A stretch of DNA of 64,000 nucleotides, from NCBI RefSeq assembly GCF_943193125.1, contig NZ_CALPCX010000001.1:372001-436000 (forward strand), read 5' to 3'. This stretch comes from Adlercreutzia agrestimuris. Lineage in GTDB: Bacteria > Actinomycetota > Coriobacteriia > Coriobacteriales > Eggerthellaceae. Both the position numbers and the translations under genes were made by a program. Shown one piece after another: positions 24,928 to 30,551 of the stretch. Numbering within the stretch: the stretch's first letter is position 1; every line of letters begins with the position of its first letter. The notes under the pieces are model-generated. The model was not told the origin of the DNA, did no database searches, and worked only from the letters and a program-made list of their open reading frames with translations.

Positions 24928-24963
24928 GTTTGACTACCAGTCAGATTGTCATTGCTCTAAAAC
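24928..24963 (+). repeat. Array repeat R13
   Basis: Two differences (positions 25, 31). Same left flank as R18. Confidence 0.95.
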
Positions 24964-25130
24964 ATGCTGAGCTGTATAAGATCTGGCTTAGAGACTATCA
25001 AGATAAGGAACTTCCTGTCGATTTCGACGCAGAGCGCACTGCGAATATTGCGGTAAAATCGACTATGCATGATTGGCTTGTTGTCAATTCCGAAAGATTT
25101 GGGTACTTGTATAGATTTAAGGACATCTAA
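24963..25130 (+). pseudogene. Toxin C-terminal fragment, family A, copy 3
   Basis: A startless frame from the last base of R13 reads HAELYKIWLRDYQDKELP, then STMHDWLVVNSERFGYLYRF. It shares HxWLxxNxExxG with 19,265 and 21,518 but keeps about 25 more residues. Its stop overlaps the next start (TAATG). Confidence 0.6.
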
Positions 25131-25309
25131 TGACTAGGCTAGATGGAGACAAAAGTAGGGAAACAGTGACGCGCATAATAGAACACATTAGATCGGGAGA
25201 AACCAAGTGGTTTCCTGTATTCGCTGATGAACACATCAAAGAATACGCATCCCAGGAGGACTACGAATACTGGATGGAGGAAAAGGCGAAATACCTCGGC
25301 ACCATCTAA
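25130..25309 (+). CDS. Small immunity-like protein, EYASQEDYEYW family, copy 4
   Basis: A 59-residue protein (MTRLDGDKSRETVTRIIEHI, then HIKEYASQEDYEYWMEEKA). One-base overlap with the toxin-tail stop implies coupled translation. The N-terminal half differs from the other copies, as expected if that half recognises the cognate toxin. Confidence 0.65.
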   Translation: MTRLDGDKSRETVTRIIEHIRSGETKWFPVFADEHIKEYASQEDYEYWMEEKAKYLGTI

Positions 25310-25335
25310 GCATATGCAGTTATCGCCAATTTGAA

Positions 25336-25361
25336 CCACGCTTCGGCGGGGTTTCTTTTTG
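25336..25361 (+). terminator. Module terminator (UUCG hairpin)
   Basis: CCACGC-TTCG-GCGGGG (one mismatch) then TTTCTTTTT. Confidence 0.75.
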
Positions 25362-25472
25362 TCAGGCGACACATCTCCCATAATTCCATCATCGCGCGAG
25401 ACAGCGGCAACAGTCTCACATCGCCCGTGTGAGCGGCAATCACATACCGAAGCGCGCAGAGAAGTGCAACGA

Positions 25473-25508
25473 GCTTGGCTACCGGTCAGATTATCACTGC
25501 TCCAAAAC
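25473..25508 (+). repeat. Array repeat R14
   Basis: Four differences (positions 2, 6, 12, 21), with the R12-like core. Confidence 0.93.
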
Positions 25509-25603
25509 CCCACTGGGGCAATGAAGATTATGTATTGTCGCGAACAGTCGCGATGGTTGAGGGCAGCGTCCCGCTCAACCCGAACAGCTCAATACGATAC
25601 TAG
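25508..25603 (+). pseudogene. C-terminal tail of an unrecognised gene in module 14
   Basis: A startless frame from R14 reads HWGNEDYVLSRTVAMVEG and ends PLNPNSSIRY. It overlaps the end of the minus-strand gene by four bases. No family recognised. Confidence 0.4.
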
Positions 25604-25776
25604 TGCTTTTGCTGACGCTCCATATCTTCGCGAATAAGCTGCTTAATGTAGCCTGCCTTGTTCTCTTGGCTTTCAATCCATTCCAAAAGATCGGATTCGG
25701 TGTTGCGATTAAAAGCTATCGTCATCTTGCGTAGCGCCTTGGCTTCATAGCGTTTATTTGCGGGATAGTACGTCAT
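25600..25776 (-). CDS. Small phage-type DNA-binding-like protein
   Basis: A 58-residue protein (MTYYPANKRYEAKALRKMTI ... KAGYIKQLIREDMERQQKH). The MTIAFNRNTESDLLEWI segment fits a ribbon-helix-helix strand and helix, and the YIKQLIRED ending matches 22,441. GGAGG lies before the ATG. Confidence 0.6.
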   Translation of the reverse strand: MTYYPANKRYEAKALRKMTIAFNRNTESDLLEWIESQENKAGYIKQLIREDMERQQKH

Positions 25777-25930
25777 TACGAAAACCTCCAAAAGTTGTAT
25801 AATACGTGGCAGGCGGTCACCCCGAGGCAACGGGGACGGCTGCTTGGAAATTGGAAAAGCGTCAGCCGTTCCTTACCGCAGGGGCGGCTTCGCTATTTCA
25901 TGGCTTTAAGAGCCACAATCAGCATAAGTA

Positions 25931-25966
25931 GTTTGACTACCAGTCAGATTGTCACTGCTCCAAAAC
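25931..25966 (+). repeat. Array repeat R15
   Basis: Identical to consensus. Confidence 0.97.
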
Positions 25967-25980
25967 ACGGAGCCCATAAG

Positions 25981-26160
25981 TTAGCCTTCCTCAAACCAAG
26001 CATGAAGCGTCGCTAACTCCTTCTTAAGTTCTTCAGGGGCGTCGGCTTTTAGTTCTCCGTCATCGTTATAAAACATTTTCAAGAATTTAAGAGCACCGTA
26101 TTTGTTGTTCAGTTCCTCAAATAATGGCATTGCTGGAGGTTCCCCGAACCAGGTAGTCAT
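25981..26160 (-). CDS. Small acidic immunity-like protein in module 15
   Basis: A 59-residue protein (MTTWFGEPPAMPLFEELNNK, YNDDGELKADAPEELKKE). AAGGAAT precedes the ATG. The stretch between R16 and the gene holds the end of another frame (LVFAKLKE, stop), the minimal toxin tail seen in other modules. Family unknown. Confidence 0.55.
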   Translation of the reverse strand: MTTWFGEPPAMPLFEELNNKYGALKFLKMFYNDDGELKADAPEELKKELATLHAWFEEG

Positions 26161-26196
26161 GATAATTATTCCTTAAGCTTCGCAAACACTAATTGG

Positions 26197-26232
26197 GTTT
26201 GACTACCAGTCAGATTGTCACTGCTCCAAAAC
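26197..26232 (+). repeat. Array repeat R16
   Basis: Identical to consensus. Confidence 0.97.
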
Positions 26233-26322
26233 AAACAACATGATGCATCTCCACGATACAAACCTCCTGTTGTAATCAATGGCTATGCTTTGATAGTCGT
26301 AGCCAAAAACACCCCGAAGAGA

Positions 26323-26586
26323 TTACATGACAGTCGTAGAACTTTCATAATCAAGTTCAATGGGAAGTGGCTCTCTTTTATGAATATAATAAGGAACAGA
26401 TGGCATTCCTGCTAAATGTCCAGTTTTTTTGTCTATTGCTAACGGCGAAACACCAGGAACAATAAACCCTTCAGCGTTCTTCAACCCAAAATACCAGTAC
26501 AGATTGCCTTCGCTTATTGACGATATATAGAAAGCATCAGAAATATGATTTTCTGCAATTTTTTTTGCTCTGTCAATAGTAATCAT
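26323..26586 (-). CDS. Imm35-like immunity protein, second copy
   Basis: An 87-residue protein (MITIDRAKKIAENHISDAFY, NLYWYFGLKNAEGF, SPLAIDKKTGHLAG). It shares the helix-strand-xKxTG layout with the protein at 20,475. Its ATG overlaps the stop of the papain-like toxin tail (ATGA). Imm35 proteins are, from memory, often partners of papain-like polymorphic toxins, which fits. Confidence 0.7.
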   Translation of the reverse strand: MITIDRAKKIAENHISDAFYISSISEGNLYWYFGLKNAEGFIVPGVSPLAIDKKTGHLAGMPSVPYYIHKREPLPIELDYESSTTVM

Positions 26587-26786
26587 CGTTGCTTCTTTTT
26601 GTTCTCATCGCAGTAGTTGCTGATGTTTTTATTTAGCTCTAGGTTGTCTATTCGAGAATACATTGTACCACCAGCCATTGAATAGTCGAAGTAATGTGAT
26701 GCGTCATCTAGGTTTATTTGTGGATCCATAAACATAATTACGCCATTAACGTTTTCTGCTATGAAAGCGTGCGAGATGCAGTTGTC
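26583..26786 (-). pseudogene. Papain-like (Tox-PL/glutamine deamidase type) toxin C-terminal fragment
   Basis: From the R17 edge a 67-codon frame reads DNCISHAFIAENVNGVIMFM, then DPQINLDDASHYF and YSRIDNLELNKNI. NC plus DPQ plus RxDNLE is the signature of the Tox-PL papain-fold deamidase domain of polymorphic toxins. The Cys, and the DPQ that carries the late catalytic Asp, are still present. The trafficking and N-terminal parts are gone and no start codon remains. Confidence 0.7.
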
Positions 26787-26787
26787 C

Positions 26788-26823
26788 GTTTGACTACCAG
26801 TCAGATTGCCACTGCTCCAAAAC
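26788..26823 (+). repeat. Array repeat R17
   Basis: One difference (position 22). Confidence 0.97.
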
Positions 26824-27432
26824 CACGTGTACCAACAGGAAATGATACCTGCGAATTCTGCATCATGCTAGCTAGCCGCGGTTTTGCCTTCCTTAGCAAA
26901 CAATCGGCAGGGAGCACAAATCACTATCACCCTAATTGTGATTGCCGAATAGTGCCAGGTTTTGAAGGTGAAACACAGGTTGAAGGTTATGACCCTGATG
27001 CTCTTTACCAAAAATATTTAGAGAATAAGGAAAGAAAAACAAAAAAGCTTATTACTAAGGAAATAGGCGCAAAACCATTAGAAAAAGAACGTGAAGTTGC
27101 AGAGATTCTTGCTATTCACCGTGGATGGAAAATCAAATTTCTTAAAGAGATCAATGAATCACATATTAAAACACCTGATGTTTTAATAGATGGGGAAACA
27201 TGGGAAATCAAAGTACCAGAGAAATGGAATGGAAAAACTATTAAAAATCAATTCAAGAGAGCAATTGGCAAAGGAACACCAAACCTTGTTATCAGTGGAA
27301 CAAAAAAACAATGCATTAGTTACAGACATGGAGTCCTACGTTAAAGAAATCTTTGATAGTAACGAATATTTAGAAATAACAAGTGTTATGTTAGTTGGAT
27401 ACGACAAGGCTATAAAACTTATGCACAGATAG
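26823..27432 (+). pseudogene. MuF head protein tail fused to CdiA-type nuclease toxin, frameshifted
   Basis: The frame enters from R17 with RVPTGNDTCEFCIMLASRG and HYHPNCDCRIVPGF, the zinc-binding end of MuF/minor capsid proteins. After a linker follows a CdiA-CT-like nuclease domain (EREVAEILAIHRGWKIKFL, PDVLIDGETWEIK, KNQFKRA, NLVISGT). An A7 run at 27,302-27,308 then shifts the frame. With one A less the protein would continue ALVTDMESYVKEIF to 27,432. Phage MuF-toxin fusions are a described class of polymorphic toxins. This copy lacks the N-terminus and is frameshifted, and no immunity gene follows. Confidence 0.75.
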
Positions 27433-27433
27433 A

Positions 27434-27482
27434 AAAAGGCGCCCAGACACCGGTGAATAAACCCCGGTAGGAATCGCCTTTT
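27434..27482 (+). terminator. Terminator after the MuF-toxin frame
   Basis: AAAAGGCG/CGCCTTTT outer stem with an inner ACCGG/CCGGT stem, ending in T4. Confidence 0.7.
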
Positions 27483-27521
27483 ATGTTGCCAATCATATCA
27501 GATAATTTAACAAAAATATGT

Positions 27522-27595
27522 ACACCGCTAATTCGAGGGTATAATGCCGGTCTCCAAAACCAGCTATCGAGGTTCAAGTCCTCGGCGGTGTGCCA
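27522..27595 (+). tRNA. tRNA-Trp(CCA), phage-derived copy 2
   Basis: 74 nt including CCA. Acceptor ACACCGC/GCGGTGT is perfect, anticodon loop CTCCAAA, T arm CGAGG-TTCAAGT-CCTCG perfect. Single mismatches occur in the D stem and anticodon stem. It has the same place upstream of the scaffold slice as copy 1. Confidence 0.8.
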
Positions 27596-27710
27596 GTTTT
27601 AGAATCAAGCGCCTTCACCAGGCGTTTTTTCATGCCCAAAAGGGCACCTACTCACGGTGCGGGAGGAAGCCGCACCGTGATACGCACTAGGGCGCGGGGA
27701 AGGGGCAGAA

Positions 27711-27814
27711 ATGTCCGAAGAAATTACTCAGCAAGAGGAAAACGAGAACCAGCCCGCGGGTGGCTCTCAAACATTCACCCAGGAGCAAGTAAACCAGCTT
27801 GTGGGGGCAGCTCG
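27711..27814 (+). pseudogene. Phage scaffold-like protein, N-terminal slice 2
   Basis: MSEEITQQEENENQPAGGS then TFTQEQVNQLVGAAR, cut by R18 at the same base as slice 1. Here tRNA, scaffold and the MuF gene are contiguous, showing the original phage order. Confidence 0.65.
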
Positions 27815-27850
27815 GTTTGACTACCAGTCAGATTGTCACTGCCCCAAAAC
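27815..27850 (+). repeat. Array repeat R18
   Basis: One difference (position 29). Confidence 0.97.
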
Positions 27851-28013
27851 CGGCTAACGCTCGTATATAACGCGAATACGCTCGTGCGACTTTTTGACGA
27901 TCCTCAGCAAGCGTTCGCAACATTGTTAAAGCGTCTTCAAGCACTTCTGCGCTAGTCTGTTCTATGGCCTCTACGGTTGCCATGATTGCGTCTAATGTAA
28001 TTTGTGTATTCAA
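27851..28013 (-). pseudogene. Small helical gene cut by R18
   Basis: TTG 28,013 opens MNTQITLDAIMATVEAIEQT and EVLEDALTMLRTLAEDRQKV; after SRYIRALA the frame runs into R18 and ends within it. Not recognised. Confidence 0.4.
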
Positions 28014-28094
28014 AAAGGACTCCCAACAAGAAAAGGTTCGCAATTTTGCGATACCTCTCCTTGTTTTTTGATTCCCCCCGACTAACTATTTTGA

Positions 28095-28493
28095 TTACTT
28101 GTCGAAACGCCTAAACGTTGGTTTGATGATCACACACTCGCGTTTCTGCTCGTTATCGCACGTGTCCTCTGATCGGTGATAAACTGTCGTTTCCTGGTCT
28201 TTTACTTTCTCGGTCGCGTCGTGATTTAGCGACTTAATAAGCAAAGCCTTGAGCACCCTCGTCAGTTTTTCGTCTTCTTTGTCGATAACATACGGATTAT
28301 AGGTAGGGTCATTGCCTATACACGCATTTTTTGGCGCATAAACATAATTCGAATACCCGCACTCGTAGCAAACCTCCACTCCCCAATCTCGAACGCCCTG
28401 TCCGATAGGCAGTATCTCCAATTCGTTTTCGTGACACCTCGGACAAATGCGTTTCTGCTCGGCTAAGTTTTTCAAATAGTTATTAAGCGGCAT
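28095..28493 (-). CDS. Zinc-ribbon protein, right paralogue
   Basis: A 132-residue protein starting MPLNNYLKNLAEQKRICPRC, with a second pair (CYECGY) completing the zinc ribbon and a charged tail. About half of the N-terminal region is shared with 18,248-18,610. Its ATG lies inside the end of the serine recombinase gene, so the two are coupled. A role as recombinase partner or recombination directionality factor is speculation. Confidence 0.65.
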   Translation of the reverse strand: MPLNNYLKNLAEQKRICPRCHENELEILPIGQGVRDWGVEVCYECGYSNYVYAPKNACIGNDPTYNPYVIDKEDEKLTRVLKALLIKSLNHDATEKVKDQETTVYHRSEDTCDNEQKRECVIIKPTFRRFDK

Positions 28494-28880
28494 TGTATTC
28501 CTCCATCCTGCGGCGAAATGTAGCATCCCCAATGCCTAATCGTCTGGCAGCTTCTCGCTTGCTCATCGTGTTTGCTTCGACCGCATTCACCATTTCTAAA
28601 AACTCATCTTCGTCTATCGCAAGGCGTTTTCGCCCCTCGTGGTAGTCAGGCTTTGTTTGTTTGGCTACCGCTCTAGCCGATGCCAAACGCTCGACGATCA
28701 TATCACGGTCATATTCAGCCATGGCAAACATGACAGTTAAAATCATTCGACCCATAGGCGTATTTTCAACAGTTCCCATATTGAGCACACGCACGATCAC
28801 GCCTTTGTCTACTAATTCACGAACTGTCACGCAACCTTCGATTGCCGTTCTTGCGACACGGTCAAGACGTGGTGTCACCA
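28483..28880 (-). pseudogene. Serine recombinase (resolvase/invertase), N-terminus cut by R19
   Basis: The minus-strand frame enters from R19 as VTPRLDRVARTAIEGC, the mid-catalytic LDRLAR helix of resolvases. It continues GRMILTVMFAMAEYDRDMIVERL and ends in a Hin-like helix-turn-helix (SKREAARRLGIGDATFRRRM). The first about 55 residues, including the nucleophilic serine, are missing. A decayed copy is at 18,600. A functional relative may act elsewhere on the repeats. Confidence 0.8.
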
Positions 28881-28916
28881 GTTTGACTACCAGTCAGATT
28901 GTCACTGCTCCAAAAC
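28881..28916 (+). repeat. Array repeat R19
   Basis: Identical to consensus; last copy. Confidence 0.97.
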
Positions 28917-28979
28917 AGTCAGATGGGTTTTACCGCGCTTTTCAATTACGTCCACAGGTTGTTTATTACGTCCTGCCAC
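28917..28979 (-). pseudogene. Phage terminase small subunit, first 21 codons
   Basis: GTG 28,979 with AAGGAGG upstream starts VAGRNKQPVDVIEKRGKTHL, typical of phage small-terminase N-termini. R19 cuts it at codon 21. Confidence 0.55.
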
Positions 28980-29006
28980 ACACACCTCCTTTCTGTGATA
29001 CAAAAT

Positions 29007-29034
29007 AAAAAAACCGCTCAAAAGCGGTTTTTAA
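29007..29034. terminator. Bidirectional terminator
   Basis: AAAAACCGCT-CAAA-AGCGGTTTTT, flanked by A and T runs. Confidence 0.85.
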
Positions 29035-29058
29035 GTGAAATAAGTAAGATATAGAAAC

Positions 29059-29265
29059 CTATCGATTCTTTTTTATTTTATCGACAACTATACATCCTAT
29101 AAAGGTAATAATAAATACACTAGCAAGATACAAAAAAGCTTTTACTATAAAGTCAGGAAATCCGAACTTGCACCAAATCAAAAAAATAAAGATCGCCGTT
29201 AAGATAAAGAACCATTTGATCATTGATTCAATCATATCGCTAAGTTTTTGAAACATGTTGTTCAC
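29059..29265 (-). CDS. Small two-helix membrane protein
   Basis: 68 residues (GTG start) with two membrane helices (WFFILTAIFIFLIWC; YLASVFIITFIGCIVV) and a basic tail. It overlaps the preceding frame (GTGA). An immunity protein against a membrane-active toxin is possible but unsupported beyond context. Confidence 0.55.
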   Translation of the reverse strand: MNNMFQKLSDMIESMIKWFFILTAIFIFLIWCKFGFPDFIVKAFLYLASVFIITFIGCIVVDKIKKNR

Positions 29266-29350
29266 CCAGCACTTTCGCGGCTGTCTTTCTGGTTTTTGTC
29301 AAAGTCTTCTCGCAGCAGCTTCTTTAGATATCCGCCCATTAATTCTTTTG
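29262..29350 (-). pseudogene. Tail of a small phage-type DNA-binding-like protein
   Basis: The frame LMGGYLKKLLREDFDKNQKD matches the C-terminal motif of the proteins at 22,441 and 25,600; the N-terminal half is missing. Confidence 0.45.
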
Positions 29351-29357
29351 ACTCACT

Positions 29358-29380
29358 AAAGCCCGAAAGGGCTTTTTTGT
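29358..29380 (+). terminator. Terminator at the right end of the accessory region
   Basis: AAAGCCC-GAAA-GGGCTTT followed by T run. Confidence 0.75.
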
Positions 29381-29495
29381 TGCTCCGACTCTCTCATGCG
29401 ATATTGCTACAATATCATGAAAACAAGCAGCTCGTTGGTGCTTTTATGGGACAAGCTACTTGAGTTTTGAATCAACTCGTCTTCACTTCTCAGCT

Positions 29496-29834
29496 TTACC
29501 GTTTTTGATGAGCTTCGCCCCACGTGCAAAGTTGATCCAGCACCACCATGAGAGACTCTCCCAACTCGGTGAGCGAATACTCCACCCGAGGAGGCACTTC
29601 TTGGTAATCGCACCGAACAATTAACCCATCAGCCTCAAGCTCTTTAAGATTTGCAGAGAGCGTCCGATCAGTAACTTTTCCCAGGTAACGACGCATTTCA
29701 TTAAAGCGCACTGGCTGGTATTCCATCAAGCAATACAAAATAGGCATCTTATGTTTGCCTTGAATGAGCGACAACGTGTAGCTATATCCCGTCCCCTCGA
29801 AATATTCGCCATCAATAGCGCGCACTTTCGCCAT
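29496..29834 (-). CDS. HxlR-family transcriptional regulator
   Basis: A 112-residue winged-helix protein with HxlR hallmarks: SLIQGKHKMPILYCL, RFNEMRRYLGKVTDRTLSAN, LKELEADGLI and EYSLTELGESL. It is divergent from a flavin reductase gene 140 bp away, which it probably controls. It lacks the usual N-terminal cysteine of redox-sensing members. Confidence 0.9.
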   Translation of the reverse strand: MAKVRAIDGEYFEGTGYSYTLSLIQGKHKMPILYCLMEYQPVRFNEMRRYLGKVTDRTLSANLKELEADGLIVRCDYQEVPPRVEYSLTELGESLMVVLDQLCTWGEAHQKR

Positions 29835-29973
29835 ACCCTACTCCTGACCTTAGGCTTGTTGCAGCAGCGCTTTGCAGGGCCGCTGATACTATCATTCAAG
29901 ACAGTACTAGTCTTCATTCTAGCAATGCAGGATACTCAAAATTGCAACAAACTCAACCGAAAGGATAAGACCT

Positions 29974-30537
29974 ATGGCTTTTAAAAACCTCGGAAGCGCT
30001 GGCGAACTCTTTCCTCAATCAGTATTCATCATTGGAAGCTATGACCAAAACGGCACGCCTAATGCCATGAATGCAGCATGGGCTGGCGAATGTAGTCGTC
30101 ACGAAATTTGTGTCAACATTGGCAACCACAAGACCACAGCAAATATCGTGGCGCGGGGTGCGTTTACGGTAGCACCGGCCGATGCCGCACACGTGGTGGA
30201 GGCTGACTACTTTGGAATTGCATCAGGAAACGACACGGATAAAGCCGCCGCGTCTGGCATGACTTTTACTCAATCAGAATTTGTGGATGCGCCGGTCATT
30301 GAGGAGTTTCCGCTCACCATGGAGTGCGAAGTAACGGCCATCCAAGGAGATAAACAGGGTGCGCGCATCGTCGGTCGCATAGTGAACACGCGCGTAGATG
30401 AATCTATGCTTGACGAAGAAGGCCGCGTTGATTTCGACAAAATGCGCCCCATAGTTTATGACTCTACTCGCCGTATCTATCGCGTAGTAGGCGAAGAAGT
30501 TGGTCAGGCTTGGGGCGCAGGAATGACTCTCATGTAG
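29974..30537 (+). CDS. Flavin reductase-like (FMN-binding split barrel) protein
   Basis: A 187-residue protein of the DIM6/NTAB flavin reductase group (PQSVFIIGSYDQNGTPNAMN at 14-33, then TTANIVARGAFTVAPADAAH). It likely binds FMN and acts as an NAD(P)H:flavin oxidoreductase or similar enzyme. AAAGGATAAG precedes the ATG. Divergence from an HxlR regulator suggests induction by a small molecule or redox stress. Confidence 0.85.
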   Translation: MAFKNLGSAGELFPQSVFIIGSYDQNGTPNAMNAAWAGECSRHEICVNIGNHKTTANIVARGAFTVAPADAAHVVEADYFGIASGNDTDKAAASGMTFTQSEFVDAPVIEEFPLTMECEVTAIQGDKQGARIVGRIVNTRVDESMLDEEGRVDFDKMRPIVYDSTRRIYRVVGEEVGQAWGAGMTLM

Positions 30538-30551
30538 TGCGCTTTGAGTCT

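Larger units (their letters stand above)
19229..28916. repeat. Array of nineteen 36-nt repeats separating toxin/immunity and phage modules
   Basis: The consensus starts GTTTGACTACCAGTC and ends CACTGCTCCAAAAC. Copies start at 19229, 19688, 20087, 20801, 21236, 21482, 21944, 22789, 23313, 23630, 24036, 24416, 24928, 25473, 25931, 26197, 26788, 27815 and 28881. Four (23630, 25931, 26197, 28881) are identical; others differ at 1-8 positions; 22789 is truncated. All face one way, while the module genes face either way. Intervals are 210-1030 bp. The left half forms a TGACT-ACC-AGTCA hairpin. Genes are cut by repeats at arbitrary codon positions, so this is a recombination or acquisition boundary, not a shared coding domain. 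No known mobile family or cas gene is seen. Confidence 0.95.

Noticed and set aside
24656..24970. Long frames through the tRNA-Trp and scaffold region (also 27,590-27,820)
   Set aside because: They read through a tRNA and a repeat in frames unrelated to the scaffold start that has a ribosome site.
19229..28916. Annotating the repeats as a conventional CRISPR array
   Set aside because: Intervals of 210-1030 bp with whole genes, terminators and tRNAs cannot be normal spacers, and no cas gene lies in the window. The resemblance of the repeat is kept as a finding only.
19229..28916. Calling the array an integron
   Set aside because: No tyrosine recombinase is visible, the repeat is too short for usual attC sites, and module genes face both ways.
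18248..29265. Calling the region one prophage
   Set aside because: Phage genes occur only as slices cut at repeats, without order or complete structural, lysis or replication modules.
29340..29380. Possible twentieth decayed repeat (CTTTTGACTCAC near 29,346)
   Set aside because: Only about eight bases match and the rest is occupied by a terminator; not distinguishable from chance.
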